Origin: Nitrospira sp. BO4 | GTDB lineage: Bacteria; Nitrospirota; Nitrospiria; Nitrospirales; Nitrospiraceae | Assembly (NCBI GenBank): GCA_030144965.1 | Contig: JAMPUU010000007.1 | Location: 62,001 to 126,000 of the forward strand | Length of the DNA: 64,000 bases | Reading direction: 5' to 3' | Shown: positions 26,801 to 35,187 of the stretch, piece by piece | How positions within the stretch are numbered: position 1 is the first letter of the stretch | How the letters are laid out: every line of letters begins with the position of its first letter | Notes under the pieces: model-generated | Told to the model about the DNA's origin: nothing | The model's database searches: none | The model's input: the letters and a program-made list of their open reading frames with translations, nothing else | Position numbers and translations under genes: made by a program

Positions 26801-26931
26801 GAGGATTGATCACATCGACGATCTTAACGTTGCTGGTCATCCCGGCGCTCTATGGCAGAATCGGTGAGAAACGTTCCAATAAGCTCCAAGGGGTGGAGCA
26901 GACAATCAGCGGAGGATCGACAGATGCGTAA
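23809..26931 (+). CDS. czcA: CzcA-type RND pump for divalent cations
   Basis: 1040 residues. TM4 has IDFGLLVDGSVVMVDN, the DFG...D pattern of HME-RND pumps for Co2+/Zn2+/Cd2+ or Ni2+, unlike the CusA form of the two other pumps here. The N-terminus (MERLFTLSLRYRFFTLVAMS) and the C-terminal helix bundle are complete. It is followed directly, with an 8-base overlap, by a CDF exporter, as in czc clusters. The exact metal cannot be read from sequence. Confidence 0.92.
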   Translation: MERLFTLSLRYRFFTLVAMSLVIVVGLWSFTHLTIDAMPDLTPVQVQILTRSPALGPVEVEQFITFPIEASLSGLPALRELRSVSRYGLSAVTAIFEDQMDIYRARQLVTERLTRAMERIPVEYGRPIVGPLTTGLGEVYQFTLKGNGYSPMALRTLLEWDIGMRLRAVPGVVEVNIWGGEPQQFQVVVDPAKLLSFKLSLRQVFEALERNNAIAGGGYIERQREQLLIRGEALATQVADLARIVVAHGSGGVPIYIADVAEVKEASALRIGAATAMGEGETVIGMVQMLAGENAQQVVERVKTRVKEIEATLPTGVTIEPYYDRTILVSRVIHTVRNNLLEGGLLVIAVLFLFLGDLRAGVIVASAIPLSMMIAFSGMMQAGLSGNLMSLGAIDFGLLVDGSVVMVDNILRRLAKRGVMSQEARLSEILAAGREVLRPMTLAVSIIILVYVPILALTGIEGKMFRPMALTVILALAGSLLVAVTITPLLALWFVRARPGHEDTRVIAMLRRAYEPCLRWAMARPVWMVTPAVGLFVVSLGIAGWLGVEFVPRLDEGDMAIQVWRLPSVSLSESVATSLQVEKVLRQFPEVVNVVTRTGSPEIATDVMGVELSDVFVILKPQREWTTADTREDLIAKMKPAILEAVPGVGLGFTQPIEMRFNELIAGTRSDLAVKIFGPDLEVLTQQAEAVARVLETVQGAADVKVEQVAGLPLLRVIVDREQIARYGLTADEVLTLVQTTRVGRVVGTVVQGPRRFDLVVRLANSASADPAALGNLLLPTSHGELVPLSRVAAIRVDTGPAQISREHVQRRIVVENNIRGRDLGSFVTEAQRMVAREVSLPTGYELTWGGQFQHLQEATSRLAVVVPITLLLILGVLSVIFGAMRPALLIFLNVPLALSGGIVALWLRGLPLSISAVIGFIALFGIAVLNGVVLVSHIRQLEAEGLPTDQAVEQGAMDRLRPVLMTALVASLGFLPMAVATSMGAEVQRPLATVVIGGLITSTILTLLVIPALYGRIGEKRSNKLQGVEQTISGGSTDA

Positions 26932-27946
26932 ACACGAGTCCCACCACCATAGACCATCTGATGCGTCGACCCACGCAGAGGAGACACACGGCCATACTCA
27001 CGGGGCGATCGATCCCGCGCTCTTTACGACGCAACGAGGAATGTGGGCCGTGAAATGGTCATTCCTCGGATTGGCCGCCACGGCTCTGTTGCAGGTTCTC
27101 ATCGTGGGGATCACGGGGAGTGTCGCCCTGCTGGCCGACACCATTCATAACCTCGGGGACGCGCTGACGGCTATTCCGCTCTGGATCGCATTCAGGCTCG
27201 GGCAATGGAAACCCACCCGGCGATTCACTTACGGGTACGGGCGTGTAGAGGACTTAGCCGGCGTCGTGATTGTCGGCATCATTTTGCTCAGCGCTCTGAT
27301 CACTGGCTATCTTTCCGTGGCACGGCTGCTGCACCCCCAACCGATTTCCTATGTGGGGGCTGTGATCGCCGCCTCACTGATTGGGTTCGTGGGCAATGAG
27401 GCGGTGGCGATCTTTCGCATGCGAGTAGGCAAAGAGATCGGCAGCACCGCGCTCATCGCCGACGGCTACCACGCCCGGGCCGATGGTTTGACGAGTTTAT
27501 CGGTCGTATTCGGTGCGGTCGGCGTCTGGCTGGGATATGCGTTGGCGGATCCGATTGTGGGGCTTGTGATCACGGTGGTCATCCTTCGCATCGTCTGGCA
27601 ATCCGGCAAGGCCGTCTTCACGCGGCTGCTGGATGGGATCGATCCCGAGGTCATGGATGAGATTACGCATGCGGTCCATCACACCCCAGGGGTCTGCGAC
27701 GTCAGTGACGTCCGGGTCAGATGGTTGGGCCATCGGCTCCAGGCCGAAGTCAATGTGGCCGTGCGGGCGGATCTCTCGGTGGAACAAGGCCATGACATTG
27801 CCAAGGAGGTGCGCCACAATCTCCTGCACGAGTTGCGGTACCTGTCCCATGCCACCATTCATATCGACCCCCTCCATGCCTCCGGCGAAGCGCACCATGC
27901 CATTGCCAATCACACTCACGATGAATGGCCTCCCCATTCGCATTAA
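26924..27946 (+). CDS. cation diffusion facilitator with His-rich N-terminus
   Basis: 340 residues. A cytoplasmic His-rich N-terminus (HESHHHRPSDASTHAEETHG) precedes six predicted helices. The metal-site motifs are DTIHNLGD in TM2 and HARAD in TM5, the HxxxD pairs of CDF antiporters. A C-terminal cytoplasmic domain follows and ends in a further His-rich tail. The start at 26924 is chosen for the GGAGG upstream; it overlaps the czcA stop. It would export Zn2+, Co2+ or Fe2+ into the periplasm for pickup by the RND pump. Confidence 0.88.
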   Translation: MRKHESHHHRPSDASTHAEETHGHTHGAIDPALFTTQRGMWAVKWSFLGLAATALLQVLIVGITGSVALLADTIHNLGDALTAIPLWIAFRLGQWKPTRRFTYGYGRVEDLAGVVIVGIILLSALITGYLSVARLLHPQPISYVGAVIAASLIGFVGNEAVAIFRMRVGKEIGSTALIADGYHARADGLTSLSVVFGAVGVWLGYALADPIVGLVITVVILRIVWQSGKAVFTRLLDGIDPEVMDEITHAVHHTPGVCDVSDVRVRWLGHRLQAEVNVAVRADLSVEQGHDIAKEVRHNLLHELRYLSHATIHIDPLHASGEAHHAIANHTHDEWPPHSH

Positions 27947-28037
27947 AGAGTGGAGCCCACTGTACTCGTTGAATGCACAACGGGTGTCGATCGACAAATA
28001 GGATGGTTTATTTCTGAGTGAGGCACTGGAGGGCTCT

Positions 28038-28919
28038 GTGGAAGACTCGAGACGAGATAGAACGCAGAAACGACGGAGCCTGCTGATCGTCCTACTGATG
28101 ACCGGAACCTTCATGGTCATCGAGGTGGTCGGCGGTCTGCTCACGGGAAGTTTGGCCCTGTTGGCTGACGCAGGCCATATGCTGACGGACGTGGCGGCCC
28201 TTGGGCTCAGCGCCTTTGCCATGCGGATGGCGGCAAGACCCTCGACGCCGGAGAAGACCTACGGATATCATCGAGCCGAGATCCTCGCCGCCGTCATCAA
28301 TGCGGTGGTGCTGTTGCTGTTGGCCATCTGGATTCTGTACGAGGCCTACCGCCGTGCCTTCGAGCCGCCCCACGTGCTCGGCGTGCCGATGTTGCTCATC
28401 GGACTCGTCGGTCTCGCCGTGAATGTCGCAAGCATGAAGCTGCTCGCTGACGAATCCGCGTCGAGTCTGAATGTTCGCAGTGCGTATTTAGAAGTGCTCA
28501 GCGACGCGATCAGTTCGGTCGGAGTCATCCTTGGTGGGGTCACAATCTGGCTCACCGGGTGGGTTCTCATCGATCCGCTTCTGAGTGCCGGTATCAGTAT
28601 CTTTATCGTCTGGCGCACGTGGTCGCTCCTTTCTCAGGCCGTGCATGTGCTCATGGAAGGCGTGCCGACTCGCCTTGATACGCAAGAAGTCGGACGAGCG
28701 ATGGCCGGTGTGTCCGGCGTGAACGGGGTTCATGATCTTCATATTTGGACCATCACCTCCGGCCTCGATGCCCTGAGTGCCCACGTGGTAGTCCCTGTTG
28801 GAGAGGATCGGGACGCAGTCTTGGAACGCCTCCAACAGCTGTTGCAAGATCGCTTCGGAATCGATCATGTCACGCTGCAGATCGTGGAGGAGCGATCAAA
28901 TCCGGTTCAGATGGAATAG
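28038..28919 (+). CDS. czcD: CzcD-type cation diffusion facilitator
   Basis: 293 residues from a GTG with GGAGGG five bases upstream. Six helices are predicted. TM2 has GHMLTD and TM5 has EVLSDAISSVGV, typical of the CzcD/ZitB branch (Zn2+/Co2+/Cd2+). The C-terminal domain VHDLHIWTITSGLDALSAHV is a CDF hallmark. It is the second CDF gene in a row, 91 bases after the first. Confidence 0.9.
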   Translation: MEDSRRDRTQKRRSLLIVLLMTGTFMVIEVVGGLLTGSLALLADAGHMLTDVAALGLSAFAMRMAARPSTPEKTYGYHRAEILAAVINAVVLLLLAIWILYEAYRRAFEPPHVLGVPMLLIGLVGLAVNVASMKLLADESASSLNVRSAYLEVLSDAISSVGVILGGVTIWLTGWVLIDPLLSAGISIFIVWRTWSLLSQAVHVLMEGVPTRLDTQEVGRAMAGVSGVNGVHDLHIWTITSGLDALSAHVVVPVGEDRDAVLERLQQLLQDRFGIDHVTLQIVEERSNPVQME

Positions 28920-28991
28920 GAATCAGGAGAGGTTCAGATGCGTATACAGCCCGCGCCTGCCTATGCCTGTATAGATGGAGAGGAGATCACC

Positions 28992-29321
28992 ATGAGTCCG
29001 CCCGGTTCACTGGGATCATTTGTACTCGCCGGCCTGTGCAAAATCGGCGGCGGCTATCTCGTATGGCGCTCATTCCGGGAAGGTCATCACTGGAGATATG
29101 CCGTTGCCGGGGCTGCCATCTTGATCCTGTACGGCGTGATTCCGACTTTCCAAACGGCGCACTTCGTCCGTGTGCATGCCGCCTACGGCGGGATGTTCAT
29201 CGTACTGTCGCTTCTCTGGGGCTGGAGCTTCGACGGAGCCAAACCGGATCGCTTCGATGTCATGAGAGCGACCATCTGCCCGGCCGGCATGGGAATGATC
29301 ATGTACGCGCCTCGTCCGTGA
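28992..29321 (+). CDS. YnfA/UPF0060 family membrane protein (copy 1)
   Basis: 109 residues with four hydrophobic helices. Signature [18 protein letters not shown] near the start and [20 protein letters not shown] later, ending MYAPRP. UPF0060 proteins are small inner-membrane proteins of uncertain role, related to drug/metabolite exporters. The ATG at 28992 is chosen for the GGAG just upstream. A second copy of equal length lies at 35,617-35,946. Placement after two CDF genes suggests a link with metal stress. Confidence 0.85.
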   Translation: MSPPGSLGSFVLAGLCKIGGGYLVWRSFREGHHWRYAVAGAAILILYGVIPTFQTAHFVRVHAAYGGMFIVLSLLWGWSFDGAKPDRFDVMRATICPAGMGMIMYAPRP

Positions 29322-29383
29322 TGAGGGGGATGAGACCTGGCGCCGTGCTGACTATGACGACTACGCCATTATGGAGGCACCGC

Positions 29384-29728
29384 ATGACGCGCTTGTACCG
29401 TGCCGACTGTCGAGAGGTTCTTGCGGTCCTCGTTGTCACACTCGTCTCGCTCGTTTATCTCGGCTGCGTCGAGACGAACCCGCAACCCTTCTATGTCAAG
29501 CAGACGCTGATCGGCAAGTCCGAAGCGGAGATTGTGGTCTGCGCGGGCCCGCCACGGACAGTTGCATCCCATGACAATGTGAGAATCCTGACCTACTCAA
29601 GAGAAAGTGGACCGTTGGAAGGGTCATTCCCCGGAACGAAAGGCAGTCGCCCCGAGGGAGTACGGCACCGCTGTACGGCCATCGTGACACTGAACAGGAT
29701 CGGGTCACACACATGGAGTACCGGCTGA
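29384..29728 (+). CDS. small lipoprotein, SmpA/BamE-like fold possible
   Basis: 114 residues. Lipobox VYLGC after a hydrophobic segment. The motif LIGKSEAEIVVCAGPPR then VRILTYSRE is reminiscent of the SmpA/OmlA (BamE) fold. A GGAGG lies seven bases before the ATG. It sits between the YnfA-like gene and the P1B-like ATPase. Function unknown. Confidence 0.65.
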   Translation: MTRLYRADCREVLAVLVVTLVSLVYLGCVETNPQPFYVKQTLIGKSEAEIVVCAGPPRTVASHDNVRILTYSRESGPLEGSFPGTKGSRPEGVRHRCTAIVTLNRIGSHTWSTG

Positions 29729-29813
29729 CATCCGAGTCGAGCGCCACCCATGGACATTGCGAAGAGATCTTTCGTCAGTGCGGGCCGCAGTGAGAACCGT
29801 AGGAAGGAGCCTG

Positions 29814-31742
29814 TTGAGAAATCCGGGTGACAGAGGATTTGCTGGGCCGTGGTGGCGTTATCCCGTGCTTCGCAATGCCTTGATGGCCGGCGTACTGGCA
29901 GGGCTGGGGTTCCTTCTGGCACACATGGACCTCATCTCGAAAGAGGCCGAAGGTCTCTTCTATCTCCTGGCGATTCCGCTGGGTGGCTACCACTGGGGAT
30001 GGGAAGCGGTGGAGGTCCTCGTCTACGAACGGGTAATCGGGATCAGCTTCCTGATGCTGGCCGCCACCATTGGTTCCGGGATCTTGGGGTTGTGGGATGA
30101 AGCCGCTTTTCTCGTGTTTCTCTACGGGTCCGCTGAAGGTTTGGAGGAGTACACGTATGCCCGGACGCGGTCGGCGATTCGGGCTTTGCTGGATCTCGCA
30201 CCGAAGGAAGCCCATGTCCTGCGCAACGGAGAGGAGCTAACCATCCCGGCTGAACGCCTCCAAGTGGGCGATCACTTCCTGATTCGCCCTGGCGAGGCGC
30301 TCCCCACCGACGGGATCATCCGATCAGGCAGCTCGAGCATCGATGAATCCCCGATTACGGGAGAATCTATTCCGGTGGACAAGAGCCCAGGGATGAAAGT
30401 GTTCGCCGGCTCGCTCAATCGACAAGGACTCTTAGTGGTGGAGGCGACGGCCTCGTTTCAGGACAATACCCTGGCCAAGATCATCCATCTGGTTGAGGAC
30501 GCGCAGGAACGGAAGGGCGCCGCGCAGCAATGGATTGAGCGCTTCGGTCGCTGCTATAGCCCGCTGGTCCTGCTCGCCTCCCTTGGGTGTCTTCTCGTGC
30601 CGTGGCTTTTGGGATGGCCACTGGCCGACTGGGCGAGGCGAGCCGTGGTGCTTCTCGTCGCGGCCGCGCCGTGCGCGCTCGTGATGTCCACGCCGGTCGC
30701 GACCGCGGCCGCGATCGGCACAGCGGGGAAGCGCGGCATCCTGATCAAGGGCGGGGTACACCTGGAGCATCTCGGCGGGATTCGCGTGATCGCGTTCGAC
30801 AAGACCGGCACCCTGACGTATGGGAAGCCAGTCGTGACCGACGTCATTTCCCTTACCGGCTCAGAAGCTGAGATTCTCGCGATTGCTGCTGGTGTGGAAT
30901 ATGGCTCCGAGCATCCGCTGGCGCGGGCGATCGTAGACCGGGCGCGGACTGAGGGAATCGTCCCTGTTGAAGTGCGAGCGTTTCAGGCGCTCACAGGCGC
31001 TGGAGCGACGGCGGTGGTGGGAGATCAGAGCTGGTACGTCGGGAGTCCCGATCTGTTCCAACAGCTTGGCATGGACCTGAAGCCGGTGCAGGACCGTCTG
31101 CGAGCGTTACAGGCAGACGGGAAGACTGTAGTGCTGGTAGGGAGACAACAAGAACTGCGTGGCCTGCTGGCGCTGCAGGACCGTATCCGCGAGGGGATGC
31201 GAAACGTCATTGCTGACCTCCACCGGATGCACGTCCGCATTGTCATGTTGACGGGAGATAATGCGCGAACGGCGCAGAGCGTGGCCCAGAAGTTGGGTAT
31301 CGATTCCTACCGGGCGGAGCTCAAGCCGGAAGACAAAGTCCGAGCAGTGCAGGACCTGGAAGCCCGCTATGGCGCCGTGCTGATGGTCGGGGATGGGATC
31401 AACGACGCCCCAGCCCTGGCGGCCGCCACGTGCGGCGTGGCGATGGGTGCCGTCGGCACGGATGCGGCTATTGAAGCGGCAGGTGTGGCATTGATGGCCG
31501 ATGACCTTTCCAAGGTGATCGAAGCGCTTCGACTGGGACGCAAGGCCAGACGAATCAGTGCGCAGAACATCGTGTTCTCCCTCCTGCTCCTCGCTGTGCT
31601 GATCCCTCTGGCAGTCAGCGGCTTGCTCAGCGTCGCGCTTGTGGTCCTCGCTCACGAGACAAGCGAACTCTTGGCCGTCGCGAATGGACTGCGGGTCGAT
31701 TGGCACAGGGAACCACGTCTCGACACGGGGGCGCCTCTGTAA
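29814..31742 (+). CDS. P1B-like heavy-metal ATPase with APC motif
   Basis: About 642 residues. It has actuator motif TGES (about 182), phosphorylation motif DKTGT (Asp about 329), SEHPLA and GDGINDAPALAA. The metal-binding helix has AAAPCALVMSTP (about 283-294), where CadA/ZntA/CopA pumps have CPC and CoaT-like pumps have SPC. There is no N-terminal CxxC metal domain. The start is uncertain: a TTG at 29814 has AAGGAG four to six bases upstream, while the frame is open from another TTG at 29757. The substrate is likely a divalent cation; it cannot be assigned further. Confidence 0.85.
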   Translation: MRNPGDRGFAGPWWRYPVLRNALMAGVLAGLGFLLAHMDLISKEAEGLFYLLAIPLGGYHWGWEAVEVLVYERVIGISFLMLAATIGSGILGLWDEAAFLVFLYGSAEGLEEYTYARTRSAIRALLDLAPKEAHVLRNGEELTIPAERLQVGDHFLIRPGEALPTDGIIRSGSSSIDESPITGESIPVDKSPGMKVFAGSLNRQGLLVVEATASFQDNTLAKIIHLVEDAQERKGAAQQWIERFGRCYSPLVLLASLGCLLVPWLLGWPLADWARRAVVLLVAAAPCALVMSTPVATAAAIGTAGKRGILIKGGVHLEHLGGIRVIAFDKTGTLTYGKPVVTDVISLTGSEAEILAIAAGVEYGSEHPLARAIVDRARTEGIVPVEVRAFQALTGAGATAVVGDQSWYVGSPDLFQQLGMDLKPVQDRLRALQADGKTVVLVGRQQELRGLLALQDRIREGMRNVIADLHRMHVRIVMLTGDNARTAQSVAQKLGIDSYRAELKPEDKVRAVQDLEARYGAVLMVGDGINDAPALAAATCGVAMGAVGTDAAIEAAGVALMADDLSKVIEALRLGRKARRISAQNIVFSLLLLAVLIPLAVSGLLSVALVVLAHETSELLAVANGLRVDWHREPRLDTGAPL

Positions 31743-31959
31743 GAGTAGCCTGAGCCGGCTTGCGAAAGAGAAGGAAGTCATGATGCCGTAGAGAATTATC
31801 CGCCGACGCCAGCAGCGCTGGCAGAAGCTATGAGGCAACGGGTAGAGCTTCAAAGTCCTGCCCCTTGTACCAAACGATGGGCACACACGTTCCAGTTTTG
31901 TTGCCTATTCGGGTATCAACTGCTGGGATGAAGCAAGTAACGAGAGGAGGAGGTCTGTC

Positions 31960-32208
31960 ATGAAACCCGATGGCTTCAATTGGATATGGGCTGTGGCCGG
32001 GACATTGCTGGTGGCGACCATCGTATTGGCCGTGTGGCCACACCACCCCAAGCAGGTCGAGTACAAGGTGATTGACGTGGCGGCCGATGCCGAAAGAGTG
32101 CACGCCGCGTTGAGTCAGCATGGAAGTACTGGGTGGGAGTTTGCCTCAGCGGTCACAGGGAATGGTCAGCCACCGCGCCTCCTCCTGATCTTGAAGAAAC
32201 CAGAGTGA
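31960..32208 (+). CDS. small membrane-anchored protein
   Basis: 82 residues. One N-terminal helix (about 9-26), then a soluble part with KVIDVAADAERVHAALSQHG and GWEFASAVTG, ending in LLLILKKPE, a pattern reminiscent of DUF4177-like proteins. A strong ribosome site (GGAGGAGG) precedes the ATG. Function unknown. Confidence 0.7.
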   Translation: MKPDGFNWIWAVAGTLLVATIVLAVWPHHPKQVEYKVIDVAADAERVHAALSQHGSTGWEFASAVTGNGQPPRLLLILKKPE

Positions 32209-32509
32209 GGGCGCGCCCCGAGTTGGCCGTAGGAAGTGTTGGCGCAGTGCGCGAGCGCTTCGAAGCCCGGAGCAAGATTGAAATTGAGTAGCTGGTTCCC
32301 CTCTCTGATCGTGTCCGGTGGCGCCGGAAGAGGCTTGAGAAGACATGAAGGGAAAGCGAGCCAGGCTCATCGGTGATACGGGATTTCGGTGGTGGAGGAA
32401 ACAGCAGGCTCTGCCACAGCGCCGGCACGCGGCGCCAACACAGGCGATGAGGCCATTGGAAGTGTACCAACCAATGGAGACGGGATCGTTTCAGAAAAGG
32501 AGGGACGTC
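32209..32509. other. intergenic region before TPR lipoprotein copy 3
   Basis: About 300 bases. The lipoprotein frame is open upstream to 32345 but its composition there is not protein-like. I see no other gene or RNA; it probably holds the lipoprotein promoter. Confidence 0.4.
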
Positions 32510-32920
32510 ATGCACAGTACGGTAAGTGTGGTGCTCGCACTCGCGATCGGGCTGGCCCTGGCAAGCGGATGCCAATCGGCCCCCGCGCGCAAGCTGTTGT
32601 CCGCGCCGACTGGCACGTTGGTGACGGTGGTGCAGCACCATGAAGCGGGCATCCTGGCATACGAGCAGAGTCAGTGGCCGCAAGCGAGACAACATTTCGA
32701 GGCCGCGATCACGGCGGCCCCGAACCTGGCGGAGGCCCATTACAATCTCGGGATGGCGCTGTACAAACTGAAAGGCTTCAAAGAAGGAGATCGACATTTT
32801 ATCGAGGCCGCGAACTTGGCGCCGGGCCACACCGTCATCTGGAATTCCCCACCCTTACGGAATGTGCACGTTCCAGAAAAGACGGGCTTGGGGGATGACG
32901 GGCACGGGCATGCCCATTAA
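32510..32920 (+). CDS. TPR lipoprotein with His-rich C-terminal tail (copy 3)
   Basis: 136 residues. Lipobox ALASGC, TPR-like pairs (GILAYEQSQWPQARQHFEAA, AEAHYNLGMALYKLKGFKEG), then NLAPGHTVIWNSPPLRNVHV and tail DDGHGHAH. The start is fixed by AAGGAGGG upstream. It is closest in style to copy 2. It lies among genes of the plus-strand metal block. Confidence 0.8.
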   Translation: MHSTVSVVLALAIGLALASGCQSAPARKLLSAPTGTLVTVVQHHEAGILAYEQSQWPQARQHFEAAITAAPNLAEAHYNLGMALYKLKGFKEGDRHFIEAANLAPGHTVIWNSPPLRNVHVPEKTGLGDDGHGHAH

Positions 32921-33011
32921 GCCAGAGCCAGCGCACCAATTCACCCAGGTCATCGTGAGTAGCGTGCTGTTGACGAACCGCCAGGTCCGACTCGGATTGT
33001 AGGAGGATTTC

Positions 33012-33906
33012 TTGACCAGATCTCTGTTTGGCGGAATCTGTCTGATCTCTGTTGCGTTATCGGGCTGCGCCGGTTTGGGTGGATCATCTGATGCTTCCCC
33101 TACCCCCCCCCCCGCTGAAAGTCGTTGTGGGCCCCATCATTCTCGAAGCTCCGATCACCAAGAGCACCCAGATCCATTCGTTTGACGAAGCGCCGTCACC
33201 AGAAACCGAGCCGGTGATCCTGGCTCAGCTCATCGACGAGATCCAAACGAAAGCCCAGCGACTGCTCACTGAGCACCTGGCGCGACAGGAGAAATTCCTC
33301 GTCGTGCCCTTCGACGAGACGCGCCGCATCCTGGCGGACATCGCTCCGTCCGGCAGGCCCTTCACTGCAGCGCAGGTTCAGGCGCTCGGCCGTCAGACCG
33401 GCGCGGACATTGTGCTCACCAGTGTCATTCACGATTACGGCTACGTCCGGCGCCAATATTGGATGACCGGCTGGCTCCTGCACGCCTCATTCTGGACCAC
33501 GGTCATCGGGCTGTCCACCGCCTGGAACCCCGCAGCCATCGGCGGGTATCTCGCCTTTGATGCAACGACGGACTTTCCTCTGTGGTGGGGAGGGGCCCAA
33601 GTGTTCGGCTGGACCTTCAGGCCGGTGCGCGTGCACCTGGATGCGGTCCAACTGACGCAGTGTGACGGACCAATCTGGACGGAAGAGGAACTCATGGTGA
33701 AAGTGCCCGCCAAGACTCTGGCGGAATACTCCCCTGAGGAACAAAACCGAAAGGAAATCCAGCTTGAGGCGAATCTCAGCCGCGCTATGGCGGAGATGGC
33801 CGAGACCGCAGGCGAGCAGCTTCACCTTCGGCCTTGCACGGAGGAAGGACCCCCGGCCAGGATTCGCACGTTTTCCATCCTGTCTCTCCTTGATTTCCTG
33901 CTCTAA
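33012..33906 (+). pseudogene. lipoprotein gene split at an 11-C homopolymer
   Basis: A TTG at 33012 with AGGAGG upstream starts a clear lipoprotein signal (MTRSLFGGICLISVALSGC, then AGLGGSSDASPTPPP). A run of 11 C (33103-33113) then shifts out of the frame that carries the rest of the protein: LKVVVGPIILEAPITKST onward to LLDFLL, about 265 residues. Removing one C joins them. The mature part has a mixed fold (FLVVPFDETRRILADI, QALGRQTGADIVLTSVIHDY) recalling CsgG/TolB-like periplasmic lipoproteins, with hydrophobic stretches in the middle. The break may be phase variation, mutation or sequencing error. Confidence 0.7.
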
Positions 33907-34302
33907 CAGAAATGATTCGGCAATACGCAACGCGCTTCTCTCGGGCTGACTCCTTGTGGACTTCAGCAATACTGCCGGCACAACAGATGCCTATGTTTGT
34001 GACCTGCCATTTCGAGCCCTTTGGAGAAAGCAGTGAATGACTGGAGACTGAAGAGCCCCTCCTAACGGTCATCCTGATCCGAATATACGATTCACCACAC
34101 GGTTCCCTTAAACCGACTGAGCGCCATCGCGTTGCGCTTCTTTTGAACCCATCAAAAAGGGCGTTGACAACAGGCAGCTTCTTGCATCACGTTGGCTCGA
34201 TGCGCGATTCGATACGCCCCCAAGTCCCGCTCCTGAGATTTGGCAACTCATTGCTGGGGTTCGACCCAGGAGACGTTTCACCGCCATCATGAGGCTCAAC
34301 AG
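33907..34302. other. intergenic region, nothing recognised
   Basis: About 400 bases between the split lipoprotein gene and the hydroxylase-like gene. No frame with a ribosome site and protein-like composition, and no RNA gene, is evident. It probably contains the promoter of the downstream gene. Confidence 0.4.
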
Positions 34303-35121
34303 ATGACCACAGAGATGTTGATCCGGGTATCGGCGTTTGTCACCGTGATGGGTCTGATGGCGTCGTGGGAGGTGCTGGCTCCGCGGCGGCGCTTGACCAC
34401 GCCTAGGCTGAGGCGTTGGGTGGCGAACCTCTCGGTCGTGGTCGTCGATGCCGCCGTCATCCGCCTGCTGTTCGTGGCCGGCGCAGCCGGGGCGGCGATG
34501 CTGGCAGCCGAGCGGAGCTGGGGCTTGCTGAACCATCTGGGTTGGCCGATCTGGCTCGAAACGATTCTGTCGGTCGTCGTATTAGATTTTGTGCTCTATC
34601 TGCAGCACGTGCTGTTCCACGCGGTGCCCCTGTTTTGGCGTTTCCATATGATGCACCACGCGGACCTAGATTGTGACGTGACCACAGGAGTCCGATTTCA
34701 TCCGGTTGAAGTGGCTTTGTCGATGGTCATTAAGCTGGCCGCGATCGTGGTCCTGGGTCCGTCGCCAGCGGCCGTGCTGACCTTCGAAGTGCTCCTCAAT
34801 GCGACCTCCATGTTCAACCATAGTAATGTGCGGATGCCTGTGGCGATCGATCGCGCCCTTCGCTGGATTGTCGTCACGCCCGATATGCATCGCGTACACC
34901 ATTCAATTTTACCGAGGGAAACCAACACGAATTTCGGGTTCAACGTGTCGTGGTGGGATCGACTCTTAGGGACGTACCGGGTACAACCAGCCGGAGGTCA
35001 TGAAGGCATGACTCTCGGTCTGGAACAGTTCAGAGATCCTGCTCGCCAAACGATTGTCGGCATCCTCATACTCCCCTTTGTCGGCAAGCCGGGCGACTAT
35101 CCGTTGAGTCGAATACGTTGA
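34303..35121 (+). CDS. sterol desaturase/fatty acid hydroxylase family protein
   Basis: 272 residues. Membrane protein with the di-iron His clusters of the family: LQHVLFH, FHMMHH, FNHSN and the C-terminal MHRVHH. Members use O2 to hydroxylate or desaturate lipids (sterols, fatty acids, carotenoids). GAGG lies eight bases before the ATG. The substrate is unknown; membrane remodelling under metal stress is only a guess from its neighbours. Confidence 0.85.
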   Translation: MTTEMLIRVSAFVTVMGLMASWEVLAPRRRLTTPRLRRWVANLSVVVVDAAVIRLLFVAGAAGAAMLAAERSWGLLNHLGWPIWLETILSVVVLDFVLYLQHVLFHAVPLFWRFHMMHHADLDCDVTTGVRFHPVEVALSMVIKLAAIVVLGPSPAAVLTFEVLLNATSMFNHSNVRMPVAIDRALRWIVVTPDMHRVHHSILPRETNTNFGFNVSWWDRLLGTYRVQPAGGHEGMTLGLEQFRDPARQTIVGILILPFVGKPGDYPLSRIR

Positions 35122-35187
35122 CGTGAAGATCGGTCGCAGATTGTTCCAGCGATGAATGCGCATAACCATACAACCGCGAGGTGAGCC

